Assembly: GCA_003009755.1 (NCBI GenBank)
Contig: PXUB01000017.1
Coordinates: forward strand, 19,149 to 83,148
DNA length: 64,000 nucleotides
From: Thermoplasmatales archaeon SW_10_69_26
Lineage (GTDB): Archaea; Thermoplasmatota; SW-10-69-26
Direction of reading: 5' to 3'
The position numbers were made by a program, and so were the translations under genes. The notes under the pieces were generated by a model. It made no database searches. It was not told the DNA's origin and was given only the letters and a program-made list of their open reading frames with translations. Below, one piece after another: positions 1 through 8,206 of the stretch (position 1 is the stretch's first letter; each line of letters starts with the position of its first letter).

Positions 1-3000
1 GTCTGCTTCGAGCTGGAAGCTCTCTTCTACGTCTGATGAGCAAGAGACGAGTCCCTCACTGGCCTTCTCGACGTGGACTTGGAACACATCATCGCAACCT
101 GAGCTGGTCCCGCGCCCGATGGCTTCTGCGATCTCACTGAGGGGGATCGACTTCTCCCAGACGGACTCCAACAATGACTCGATCTCTTCGGACTGGAAGG
201 TCCAGGTGGCTGCGGAGAGGGACTCGTTTTCCCATGTGGCCTTGCGCCAATCAGTCTCCTCATAGGGTAGTCGCTTGACAGTTGAGGGGTCTCCACCATC
301 TGCAAGCTTCCAGTAGGTGAATGGCTTTTCCCGTTCGGAGCCCGACAACAGAAGGATCGCTGTGTAGGTCGTGGCGGAGTCTGCGAACACCTGGGTTGAG
401 CCGAAGTCTAAGATGCCTGCAACCTGGGAGTTCTGCGCCAGCCTCTCTCGCAGTGGCTCGCCATAGTCAACACGGAAAATCTTGTTGGGAAGAATGAAGC
501 CAAATCGTCCAGATCCCCGTAGGAGATCTGTGCCTTTCTCCACGAAGATGACGTAGATATCGTAGTTTCCTGTTGGTGTCTTGTAGGTCGCCCTATAGTA
601 GTCTCGCTGCTTCTCCGGGATTCGCTGGATCTCTGCGTACGGCGGGTTTCCGATGATGGCATCGAACCCTGGATCCTCCTGGCGACTCCCATCCTGCTCG
701 TAGAAGGCAATCGGGAATTCTAGTTGCCAGTGGAAGAAATTCTCCTCTGCCGCGAGATCTTGTGCTTCCTGGTACCAATCCTTTTCCTGAATGGCAGCCC
801 ATGATCCATCCAATAGGGCCTCAGCCATCTGTTGGTAAGCATCGGACGGGACCTGGAGCCCATAGGCCTCTGCCGTGTGGACGTTCGCCATTGACCGGAG
901 GTAAGTGTAGAGGTCGTCCTCCCGGACCTCTCGGTAGACGGCCTCCATTTCCTTGATGTCCTCTATGCTCTCATTCTCGATTGAGAGCAGTTCCTCGAAC
1001 CGATCCGTGACGTGTTCAAGCGAGCGTTGTCGAGCCTGGCTGAAGGATTGGCGGAGAGTGAGTTGGCCTCTTGGCGTTGAACCGTTCTCCGTGAGGACTT
1101 CCTCAATGTCGCTTCCGATCAGGGAATTCCCGGCCTTTAATCGGTGATCGAGGAACGCCAGGGGTTGTTCGGCGGCAAGGGTTCGAAGCCAGAGCGAAAC
1201 CTTTGCGAGTTCAACGGCTAGCGGATTGAGATCGACGCCGTAGATGCAGCGTTGGGCCACCTGGCGGCGGGCCCAGTAGATGTCATGGCCTTCCTCAACC
1301 GTCTCGACCCCTTCGGATCTCGCCTGGGCTTCTCGGGTTCGAATGATCTCGCGTGCGAGGTAGTCGATGGCATTGGTCAGGAAGTGGCCGCTTCCCATGG
1401 CGGGATCGAGGATTCTCAGTTCGAAGATTGAATTCGCGAAATCCTCGGCAAAGCCCTCGGTGGAGGTCGCAGACTGTAGGACCTGAGACCTCACGTCCTC
1501 AACGATGGGACCCAAGGTGTTTTCGATGATGTGTTCGACGATGTATTCGGGAGTGTAGTACGAGCCTGTGGCCCTGCGGTCCCCCGAGTCCGTTGTGAGA
1601 TACACTTCGCCCTCGGGGATATCCGGAGTCCTCTGGCCAGGATCAATCGGCTTGTACTCGCCGTCTTCCACGGCGAGAGGCTCTTCGGCAAAGTTCAGTT
1701 TGTACTCCAACAGCCGTTCGTAGATGCTCCCAAGGTGGCGGATGTCGAGCGAGGTATAATCAACGAAGACCTTCTGTCCGCCTTCGCCATTCTCTCGCGT
1801 CGTCAAGAGTTCGATGACTCGTGCGAGATGAGCATCCCCGATCTTGTGCTCTACGAGGAAACGGACCTCTCGACTATCAGCCGGAGATGGATCCGTCCGA
1901 AACAGGCCTCCGTTGTATGGGGGGATGTGCAGGTCTTCCTCGGGAATACCCCGAGCTTGGCTGCCTTGATCGATGAGGGTGAAGAGCCTCTGGAGTCGAT
2001 GCCAGAGGGTGTCTTCCCATTCATAGTAGCCAGGATCTGGTTTTTGGAGGTCTTCCGATATTTCCTGCTTCAGTTGGTTGAGGCTGTATTTCTCTCGGTA
2101 GATGCGGTTGCGGGTGTCCAGCAGGTCTCGACCTTCACTCTCTGCGTAGAGAACGAAGATAAGACGGTAGAGGTAGATGAGGGAGCTATCGTGAATCAGC
2201 TCGAGGTCGTCTCTGTCGAGATCGTTCTCAGGATAGGAGAGGAACCCGCGAGCGAGGAGCTTGATTGCTTCATAGACGTTTTCTTGTAGATCCTCGCCAA
2301 GTTCTCTGGCAAAGACTGTGCTCTTATGGTAGACTCGGTCCAGGAAGCTGTTGCCCGTGGAATCCTCTACGAATGCCGCCTTTCTGAAGAAGAGGTAGAA
2401 GTACTTGAACGCCTCAGGGTCTCCTGCTTCGAGAAGAGTTGGTAGATTAACCTCGTAGAACGAGTCCAGCCGGTGACTGGTCTTGTCGTGGTAGAGCCTC
2501 CATTTCCTGCCGTTTGTGAGTATGCCCCAACTCGCTGAGGTTTCTTGGAGATAGACGTGTATTTGGTGACCCGGATTCTCGAAATCTCGGCGGTGTTCTC
2601 CTTCAGTGTCCAGGGGTCGTCCCCATCGTTTCGCGTCTCCGACGGCAATGGCATTGCGGTAGAAGTCGCCGCCCTGATCTCGGCGTTCATGGGCGTCATC
2701 TAGTGCTTCTTGACTTTCGAAGAAGGCATAGTCCGGGCGGCGTCGACCTCGATAGACGCTTTCTTCTATTTCGAAGGAGAAACCGAGCAAATCGAGAACC
2801 GGATTAACGAACCGTTTCCGGAGCTGCAGCTCATTGAAGTTCTCAAGTCGGTCTTCACTGTCTCTGTACTCTTGAAGTAAATCGTGGAATGCGTCTTCGA
2901 CATCCTCCTCTGGGACAGCGGACCACGCGTCTGACTCTGGGAGAGTGTCATCGAGGAAGTGATTCGAGAACAGTTCGCTGTTCTTCCAAGCTGTAAGGGC

Positions 3001-3009
3001 AGTCTGCAT
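1..3009 (-). CDS. Type IIG restriction-modification enzyme (nuclease plus N6-adenine methyltransferase), 3' end outside window
   Basis: One minus-strand frame stays open from an ATG at 3009 to the window edge, so at least 1003 residues are present and the C-terminus (where target recognition normally lies) is missing. Seen: a PD-(D/E)XK-like nuclease with RPDYAFF (residues 91-97) and VGDAKRWGRP (123-132), giving Asp93, Asp125 and Lys127 as candidate catalytic residues; then an N6-adenine methyltransferase with YYTPEYIVEHII (484-495), SAM motif I DPAMGSGHF (535-543), IYGVDLNPLAVELAK (589-603) and catalytic NPPY (788-791). This order is that of Eco57I/MmeI-type enzymes, which methylate and cut with one chain. 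G+C is clearly lower (about 50-55 percent) than in the rest of the window and A/T-ending codons are common, which suggests horizontal transfer. The frame remains open upstream of 3009, but the composition changes there and the ATG is the best start. It could also be the methylase of a larger defence island. Confidence 0.88.
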   Translation of the reverse strand, partial: MQTALTAWKNSELFSNHFLDDTLPESDAWSAVPEEDVEDAFHDLLQEYRDSEDRLENFNELQLRKRFVNPVLDLLGFSFEIEESVYRGRRRPDYAFFESQEALDDAHERRDQGGDFYRNAIAVGDAKRWGRPLDTEGEHRRDFENPGHQIHVYLQETSASWGILTNGRKWRLYHDKTSHRLDSFYEVNLPTLLEAGDPEAFKYFYLFFRKAAFVEDSTGNSFLDRVYHKSTVFARELGEDLQENVYEAIKLLARGFLSYPENDLDRDDLELIHDSSLIYLYRLIFVLYAESEGRDLLDTRNRIYREKYSLNQLKQEISEDLQKPDPGYYEWEDTLWHRLQRLFTLIDQGSQARGIPEEDLHIPPYNGGLFRTDPSPADSREVRFLVEHKIGDAHLARVIELLTTRENGEGGQKVFVDYTSLDIRHLGSIYERLLEYKLNFAEEPLAVEDGEYKPIDPGQRTPDIPEGEVYLTTDSGDRRATGSYYTPEYIVEHIIENTLGPIVEDVRSQVLQSATSTEGFAEDFANSIFELRILDPAMGSGHFLTNAIDYLAREIIRTREAQARSEGVETVEEGHDIYWARRQVAQRCIYGVDLNPLAVELAKVSLWLRTLAAEQPLAFLDHRLKAGNSLIGSDIEEVLTENGSTPRGQLTLRQSFSQARQRSLEHVTDRFEELLSIENESIEDIKEMEAVYREVREDDLYTYLRSMANVHTAEAYGLQVPSDAYQQMAEALLDGSWAAIQEKDWYQEAQDLAAEENFFHWQLEFPIAFYEQDGSRQEDPGFDAIIGNPPYAEIQRIPEKQRDYYRATYKTPTGNYDIYVIFVEKGTDLLRGSGRFGFILPNKIFRVDYGEPLRERLAQNSQVAGILDFGSTQVFADSATTYTAILLLSGSEREKPFTYWKLADGGDPSTVKRLPYEETDWRKATWENESLSAATWTFQSEEIESLLESVWEKSIPLSEIAEAIGRGTSSGCDDVFQVHVEKASEGLVSCSSDVEESFQLEAD

Positions 3010-3295
3010 GTTGGGGGGACACCCTGTGTACCGAAGTCGCGCCCGAATGGACAGCCCTCCTTCGGCACACTTCTGTTTTGTAGGGGGCCGACGGACTCGA
3101 AACGCCGCGCCCGGGATGATATAGGTTCTGGTTCCTACCTGTGGAACCGCCAAGCGTGAAGCTCGTTCTTCGGGAACCGGGACGAGGCTCCTGGCGAGGA
3201 TCTTCCCACGCTCGGATCCACGGCAACCGGTGAGGCAGAATAGAAGGATGCCGCGACACCGCAGCGAGGGGACGAGCCTTCGACGGTTGTCCAGT

Positions 3296-4210
3296 CTAAG
3301 AGGCTGCGGTCTCGGCTGCGTCCGCGGCGGCGGTCGCCTCAGGTTCCTCGTCCTCGTGGGGGCGGTGGACGTTCCAGACGAGCCCCATCTTCTCGAGGAT
3401 GCGGATCAGGGCGCGGCCGGGGTCCAGCTGCCACCAGGCGTGGCCGATCTCGGCGGAGGTGGGGTAGGCGTGGTGGTTGTTGTGCCAGCCCTCGCCGAAG
3501 CCGAGCAGCGCCACGATCGGGTTGTTGCGGGCTTCGTCCTCGGTGTCGTGCGGGCGGCGCCCGAACATGTGGGAGAGGCTGTTGACGCTCCAGGTGATGT
3601 GGTGGCCGACGAACACGCGCACGAAGCCGCCCCAGACGACACCGAGCCAGGCACCCATCAGGGTGCCCTTGACGGCGAACGCGATCAGGCCCGGGATGAG
3701 CAGACCGATGGTGGCCATCAGCGCGAAGCGGTCGTCGATCCAGCGGACGATCGGATCCCCGCGCAGCTCCTCGTAGATCGGGCCCGAGCGGACGAAGCGG
3801 TCGCGGAACAGCCAGCCGAGGTGGGCGTGCCAGAAGCCCTCCAACGGGCTGTGGGGGTCGCCCTCCTCGTCGGCGTGAGCGTGGTGGCGCTTGTGCGTGG
3901 CGGCCCAGTCGGCGGCGCCGCCTTGGACGGCCATCGACCCGAAGGCGAGCAGCGTCGCCTTCACGGCCGGGTGCGCCTCGAAGGCGCCGTGGGTGAGCAG
4001 GCGGTGGTAACCCACGCTGATGCTGAGGCCGATCAGGCTCCAGCCGCCGACGAGCAGGCCCAGCTCAAGCCAGCCGATCCCGTTCCCCCAAAGATAGACG
4101 ATCGCGTAGACCGTGAGCGCCAGCGGGATGACGACGAACGCGAGAGTGAGCGCCTTGTGCCACCAAGGATCGTCGTGGAATGGGAGAGGGTCGTCGGACA
4201 CGTGAGCCAC
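3296..4210 (-). CDS. Membrane fatty-acid (acyl-CoA/acyl-lipid) desaturase
   Basis: 304-residue integral membrane di-iron desaturase. All three histidine boxes are visible: HRLLTH (69-74), HKRHH (106-110) and HNNHH (243-247, in GEGWHNNHHAYP), with hydrophobic helices at about 22-42, 46-66 and 165-205. This pattern belongs to the delta-9 acyl-CoA/acyl-lipid desaturases, which insert a double bond into an acyl chain using O2 and an electron donor. The start is a GTG at 4210; a second GTG three codons in is possible. It is divergent from an HxlR-type regulator 89 bp away. The C-terminal 20 residues are Ala/Glu-rich and probably disordered. Such an enzyme is unexpected in an archaeon with isoprenoid lipids, so the substrate may be a free fatty acid, an acylated protein or another alkyl chain. 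The family call is firm; the substrate is not. Confidence 0.93.
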   Translation of the reverse strand: MAHVSDDPLPFHDDPWWHKALTLAFVVIPLALTVYAIVYLWGNGIGWLELGLLVGGWSLIGLSISVGYHRLLTHGAFEAHPAVKATLLAFGSMAVQGGAADWAATHKRHHAHADEEGDPHSPLEGFWHAHLGWLFRDRFVRSGPIYEELRGDPIVRWIDDRFALMATIGLLIPGLIAFAVKGTLMGAWLGVVWGGFVRVFVGHHITWSVNSLSHMFGRRPHDTEDEARNNPIVALLGFGEGWHNNHHAYPTSAEIGHAWWQLDPGRALIRILEKMGLVWNVHRPHEDEEPEATAAADAAETAAS

Positions 4211-4299
4211 CTGTGCTTTCGGTTCGAAACCAGGTTCCCTTGCGGGACCAGTTTTCGACGGGCAACCGCTATACGAGCGTCCATCCCTTAAGACCGTTC
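4211..4299. promoter_or_regulatory. Divergent promoter between desaturase and HxlR regulator
   Basis: An 89-bp gap separates two GTG starts. A TATA-like CGCTATACG at 4267-4275 lies about 29 nt before the plus-strand GTG at 4300, which fits a leaderless transcript. A near-palindrome GGTTCGAAACC lies at about 4217-4227 on the desaturase side and is a candidate operator for the adjacent HxlR protein. Binding is inference. Confidence 0.45.
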
Positions 4300-4815
4300 G
4301 TGAACGAGAGCAACCCTGGTGTCGGGCGCGAAAGCAACCTGCCGCCCGACCACGACCGGGTCCCGCAGACCAACGCCGAGCTCGTGGACCGGCTCGAGTC
4401 GTTCCTCGACGACCTGGCCGAGGGCCATCGCGAGGTGATGGAGGAGGTCGTCACCTGGATCAACGCGCACGCCGACCTCGACGACGAGATCGAGGCCAGC
4501 GTCGAGGTGCTCAGCCCCTTGTTCCAGCCGTGGAGCGTCGAGATCTGCTTCGTGTTGCGCATGCACGGCGTCCTGCGCTTCAACGAGCTCAAGCGCGCCC
4601 TCGACGGCATCGGATCCAAGACGCTCAGCCGGCGGCTGGACGAGCTCGAGGACCAGGGCATCGTGGACCGGGAGGCCTACGCCGAGGTCCCCGTCCGGGT
4701 CGAGTACTCGCTGACGCCCAAGGGCGAGCGGATGGGCGACCTCATGCTGCCGGTCATCGCCCACCTGCGCCTGTCGCGTCTGCGCGAGGAGGGCCGGCTG
4801 CCTGAGGAGGACTGA
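4300..4815 (+). CDS. HxlR-family winged-helix transcriptional regulator
   Basis: 171-residue protein from the GTG at 4300; the same frame is open to 4180, but that part overlaps the desaturase promoter and looks non-coding. The C-terminal two thirds carry the HxlR winged helix: LRFNELKRALDGIGSKTLSR is the recognition-helix region, followed by LDELEDQGIVDREAY and a wing with VRVEYSLTPKGERM. The N-terminal 60 residues form an acidic helical stretch (LVDRLESFLDDLAEGHREV). HxlR proteins are dimeric repressors or activators, often of a neighbouring divergent gene, so control of the desaturase is a reasonable inference. No metal- or cysteine-sensing motif is obvious. Confidence 0.88.
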   Translation: MNESNPGVGRESNLPPDHDRVPQTNAELVDRLESFLDDLAEGHREVMEEVVTWINAHADLDDEIEASVEVLSPLFQPWSVEICFVLRMHGVLRFNELKRALDGIGSKTLSRRLDELEDQGIVDREAYAEVPVRVEYSLTPKGERMGDLMLPVIAHLRLSRLREEGRLPEED

Positions 4816-4979
4816 GTTGGGAGGTGCACGCAGAGAAGCAGAGCGGCAGAGGCCAGCAGAGATGCCAGTGGGGGGACGATGGATCGAGGGGGAGAGCTGG
4901 CCGGAGAACGGCCGCGGGAGGGAACGGAGGGAGCAGACCCGCCTTCTGCGTCCGTTGGCTGCCGTCTCCCCGAGGAGGG

Positions 4980-6047
4980 CTAAGCCTCACCGGGCGTCGG
5001 CGGCTGCTCGTCGGGCTCGTCGTCGCCGGAGAGCACGCGCATGGTCTCGGCGCCGGCGAACCGCATCGCGATGACGCCGCCGACGACGATGTCGACGTAG
5101 TAGGTCGAGGCTCGCCACACAAGGACGAACGTGGCGGTCAAGCCCTCGGTGAACGGCGTGAACACGCCCAGCACGCCCGCCTCGGCCAACCCGGACCCGC
5201 CCGGCAACAGCGGGATCGTGGTGAGCACGGAGACGAGGGCGGCGCCGAGCGCGACCGTGATGAAGGGGATCTGGTGTCCGAAGCCGACGTTCAGCAGGTA
5301 GTAGAGGACGCCGAACTCCAGCATCCAGGAGAGGATGGTGGCGACGACGGCAAACCCGAACCGGCTCGGTTTGCGGCCGAGCACGGTCGCCAGCGCCCGC
5401 CGCATGCGCGCCGTCTCGACGACGAGCCACTCCTTGGCGCGAGCGGTGCGGTCCTCGCCGACCAACCCCTCGACCAGGTCCAACACCGGGTGGGCGGCCC
5501 GCGGTTTGAACAAGATCAACAGCGGAACGAGGATCAGGCCGATCAGGAACACGATGCTGACCGGGACGACCAGGGCCAGCAACGCGGAGCGGGGCAGCCG
5601 TGGGACCAGCTCGACGAAGGCCCACACCCCCAGCAGGATGAACAACAGGATGTCCAACCCGCGCTCGAGGAGCACGATCAGGCTGCCCTCGCGGGGCGGC
5701 ATGTCCCGGCTGGTGAGGATGCCGAAGCGCACCGGCTCGCCGCCGAACCGGGCCGGCGTCACGGCGGCCGCGAACACCGAGGAGAACACCGCCTCGATGC
5801 AGACCCACGGGCTCTGCGTGTGACCGGAGCCGTCGGCGAGGGCGTACAGCCGGGCGGCCCACAGCAGCAGCGCTCCGGCGTGGAGGCCGATCGCGATCGC
5901 GAACACGGCCGGGTTCAGGCGGGACAGCGAGGCGATCAGCTCCTCGCGCTGCACGCCGAACGAGAGGGCGAACACCGCCATCAGGGAGAGGACGCTGGCG
6001 ACGATGGCGACGATCAGCAGCCGGCGAAGGCGCTTGTCAAGGGCCAT
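4980..6047 (-). CDS. UPF0104 / lysylphosphatidylglycerol synthase-like transmembrane protein (flippase-like)
   Basis: 355 residues with about eight hydrophobic segments. The family marks FGGEPVRFG (about 102-110) and LPGGSGLAEAGVLG in the second half are both present. This is the UPF0104/AglD C-terminal membrane domain, related to the flippase part of MprF; members are thought to move or modify lipid-linked intermediates, but activity is rarely proven. The C-terminal 20 residues (after GDDEPDEQ) are polar and cytoplasmic. The ATG start at 6047 lies inside the end of the upstream phosphatidyltransferase gene (11-nt overlap), so the two are translated from one message. With the inositol-phosphate synthase upstream, a role in handling inositol phospholipid is plausible but inferred. 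Confidence 0.86.
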   Translation of the reverse strand: MALDKRLRRLLIVAIVASVLSLMAVFALSFGVQREELIASLSRLNPAVFAIAIGLHAGALLLWAARLYALADGSGHTQSPWVCIEAVFSSVFAAAVTPARFGGEPVRFGILTSRDMPPREGSLIVLLERGLDILLFILLGVWAFVELVPRLPRSALLALVVPVSIVFLIGLILVPLLILFKPRAAHPVLDLVEGLVGEDRTARAKEWLVVETARMRRALATVLGRKPSRFGFAVVATILSWMLEFGVLYYLLNVGFGHQIPFITVALGAALVSVLTTIPLLPGGSGLAEAGVLGVFTPFTEGLTATFVLVWRASTYYVDIVVGGVIAMRFAGAETMRVLSGDDEPDEQPPTPGEA

Positions 6048-6660
6048 CCGTGCCTCCCTCCAGGATCCGCATCGCCTTGGCGCCGCGTTGGAGCACGGTG
6101 ACGTGACCCATCACGGCCACGACGGTCACGACCCAAGGCAGGAACTCGACGCCGACACCGAGCGCGTGCGCGATGCCTTGGAAGCCGGCGCCGAACCACA
6201 GGGCCAGCTGGCGTTCGGGGCGCTCGACGAGGTCGGCCCAGTCCCGGCCGGCAGGGCGCACCTCCTCGAAGGTGCGTGCCTTGGCGTAGGAGGTCGCCGC
6301 GGCACCGAGGAACCCGAGCAGGCACACGGCCCAGATCCAGGTGACGTCGTAGTACCAGCCGATGGCGGCGAAGGCGAAGGCGTCGGTGTAGCGATCGAGG
6401 ACGCTGTCGAGGAACCCGCCCTGCGGGCTCGTCTGGTCGGTCAGGCGGGCCACGAGCCCGTCGAAGAGGTCGAGGATGGCGCCGACGCCGGCCACGGCTG
6501 CACCCACGATGAGCTGTCCGCGGGCGACGAGCACGGCGCCGAACCCCGTGATGATCAGACCGACGATCGACAGCGTGTTGGGCGACAGGCCCAGGGCCTG
6601 GAACACCCTGGCGATGGGGGTGGCGGCGCGGTCGATCGCGCCTCGGACCTTGCCGATCAC
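6037..6660 (-). CDS. CDP-alcohol phosphatidyltransferase, probably archaetidylinositol phosphate synthase
   Basis: 207-residue membrane enzyme. The full CDP-alcohol phosphatidyltransferase signature is visible: Asp64, Asp67-Gly68, Ala71-Arg72, Gly81, Asp85 and Asp89 (DLFDGLVAR, then FLDSVLDR). Several helices follow. The family joins a CDP-activated lipid to an alcohol. The gene sits 43 nt downstream of an inositol-1-phosphate synthase gene in the same direction, so the likely acceptor is inositol 1-phosphate and the lipid is CDP-archaeol; the product would be archaetidylinositol phosphate. It starts at a GTG (6660). Alternatives are archaetidylglycerol- or archaetidylserine-type synthases; neighbourhood favours inositol. 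Confidence 0.9.
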   Translation of the reverse strand: MIGKVRGAIDRAATPIARVFQALGLSPNTLSIVGLIITGFGAVLVARGQLIVGAAVAGVGAILDLFDGLVARLTDQTSPQGGFLDSVLDRYTDAFAFAAIGWYYDVTWIWAVCLLGFLGAAATSYAKARTFEEVRPAGRDWADLVERPERQLALWFGAGFQGIAHALGVGVEFLPWVVTVVAVMGHVTVLQRGAKAMRILEGGTDGP

Positions 6661-6703
6661 CGCTTGCCACCCCTGAGCCGCCCGTGCATCCGATCGCCTC
6701 GGG

Positions 6704-7813
6704 TCAGTTCCCGTCGGCGGTCTCGGTCACGAAGGCTTGCATCCGTTCCAGGGCTTCCTCGTCGGTGCACTGGGCCGGCGGACGCTTGAAGAACAAGCTC
6801 GAGGGGCCCTCGATCGGGCCGGCTCGGCCCTCGTCGGCGGCGAGGGCCGCGCATCGGATGGCGTCGGTGAGGATGCCGGCCGAGTTGGGCGAGTCCTCCA
6901 CGGACAGGCGGGCCTCGAGCTCGACGGGGGCGCCGAGGAAGCCCTCGCCTTGCATCCGGATGAAGGCGACCTTGTTGTCGCCGAGGAAGGGCACGTAGTC
7001 GCTGGGCGCGATCTTGATGTCGTGTTCGTCCAGGGGCTCGTCGAGCTGGCTCTGCACGGCCTCGGTCTTCGAGGTCCGCTTGCTGTCCAGCCGCTCGACG
7101 TCCTGGAGGGTGAGGAAGTCGGTGTTGCCGCCGACGTTGAGTTGGTAGGTCTCGCCGACGTCCACGCCGCGGTTCTCGAACATGTTCGAGAGGACGCGGT
7201 GGGTGATCGTGGCCCCGACCTGGCTTTTCACGTCGTCGCCGAGGATCGGGACGTCGGCGTCGGTGAACCGCTTGGCCCACGAGGGCTCGGAGGCGACGAA
7301 GACCGGGATGCCGTTCACGACGGCGACCTCGGCCTCGAGGGCGGCCTGCATCCACGTCTCGGTGGCTTGCTGGGAACCGACCGGGAGGAGGTTGACGAGC
7401 ACGTCGACGTCGTGCTCGGCCAGCTTGGCGGCCGGGTCCACGGGGTCGCGGTCGGCGACGACGAAGGCGTCGTCCTCGTCGGCCTCGTCCATCCGCGGCG
7501 AGCGGCCGTCGGCCGGGGGTGCCATGTAGACGGGGGCCTCGACCTCGGGCGGCTCCTCGCGGACCTCGAGAGCGCAATTGGGATCGGCGAAGATCGCCTC
7601 GCCGACGTCGCGCCCGACCTTGCGCTCGTCGATGTCGAACCCGCACACCACGTCGAGGTCGCCGACGTGGTACCCGCCCAGGACGGGGTTCAGCAGGCCC
7701 GGGATGTCCGCGTCCGGCTCCACGTCGCGGTAGTGTTCGATGCCCTGGACGAGGGCCGAAGCGCAGTTCCCGACGCCGACGATCGCGACGTTGATTGATC
7801 CCACGTGAACCAC
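6704..7813 (-). CDS. ino1: Inositol-3-phosphate (myo-inositol-1-phosphate) synthase
   Basis: 369-residue NAD-dependent enzyme that turns glucose 6-phosphate into inositol phosphate. Seen: an N-terminal Rossmann motif VAIVGVGNCASALVQG, the conserved LVNLLPVGSQQATETW and VNGIPVFVAS stretches, the DDVKSQVGATITHR segment and LNVGGNTDF, all typical of archaeal/actinobacterial-size synthases (about 360-390 residues). An acidic insert (about 107-124) follows PADGRSPRM and looks like a salt-type surface loop. The start is a GTG at 7813; a second GTG three codons later (7804) is equally usable. It is the first gene of a probable operon with the phosphatidyltransferase and the UPF0104 protein, supplying the inositol head group of membrane lipids. 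Confidence 0.95.
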   Translation of the reverse strand: MVHVGSINVAIVGVGNCASALVQGIEHYRDVEPDADIPGLLNPVLGGYHVGDLDVVCGFDIDERKVGRDVGEAIFADPNCALEVREEPPEVEAPVYMAPPADGRSPRMDEADEDDAFVVADRDPVDPAAKLAEHDVDVLVNLLPVGSQQATETWMQAALEAEVAVVNGIPVFVASEPSWAKRFTDADVPILGDDVKSQVGATITHRVLSNMFENRGVDVGETYQLNVGGNTDFLTLQDVERLDSKRTSKTEAVQSQLDEPLDEHDIKIAPSDYVPFLGDNKVAFIRMQGEGFLGAPVELEARLSVEDSPNSAGILTDAIRCAALAADEGRAGPIEGPSSLFFKRPPAQCTDEEALERMQAFVTETADGN

Positions 7814-7884
7814 CGCGCCCCCGGTCGATAGCCGGTCCGGGACCGCACCGCTCGATTCGTCTCCGCGATTTAATGCTTTGGAGC

Positions 7885-8035
7885 CCCTTTCGTTCTCGCG
7901 GGGCCCTGACGCCTGCGGAGGGGGAGACGAAGAACGATCCTCGGCAACGAAGCAACCCCCTCCGGAGCGGTACAGGCCCCGGCGGCGCCGACATTGGGCG
8001 CTGGGGACCTTCGCGCAGGGCTATCCCCGCTCGAG
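7885..8035 (-). repeat. Dispersed repeat R1, copy a
   Basis: Read on the minus strand, this 393-bp gap between ino1 and the PHP gene contains GATAGCCCTGCGCGAAGGTC, then GGGGCCTGTACCGCTCC, GAGGGGGTTGCTTCGTTGCC and a final part with CCCCCTCCGC and GGGCCCCG. The same order of blocks occurs on the plus strand at 46780-46955 and 63775-63915, and in weaker form at 46640-46760. The R1a copy is close enough to align over about 150 bp with 46795-46945. No gene is evident in the gap. Confidence 0.7.
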
Positions 8036-8206
8036 ACGGCGCCGTCGCTGGCGAGTCGGCCTGGGACGAGAAAAGGGATGGCGAAAGCCTCGAGCCCTCG
8101 CGGCGTCTATGCCGTGAGAGGGGAACACCCGCCCCGAGGAAGACCCGAACCCGCCGCGGACCGGGAGGGACCCGCTGGGCGCTCGACCAGCTGCGACGAC
8201 GTCGCC

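Noticed and set aside
3070-3150. tRNA-like words on the minus strand (TTTCGAGTCC near a CG-rich stem)
   Set aside because: The T-arm would need a mismatch at the invariant G53-C61 pair and no matching acceptor or anticodon arm could be drawn.
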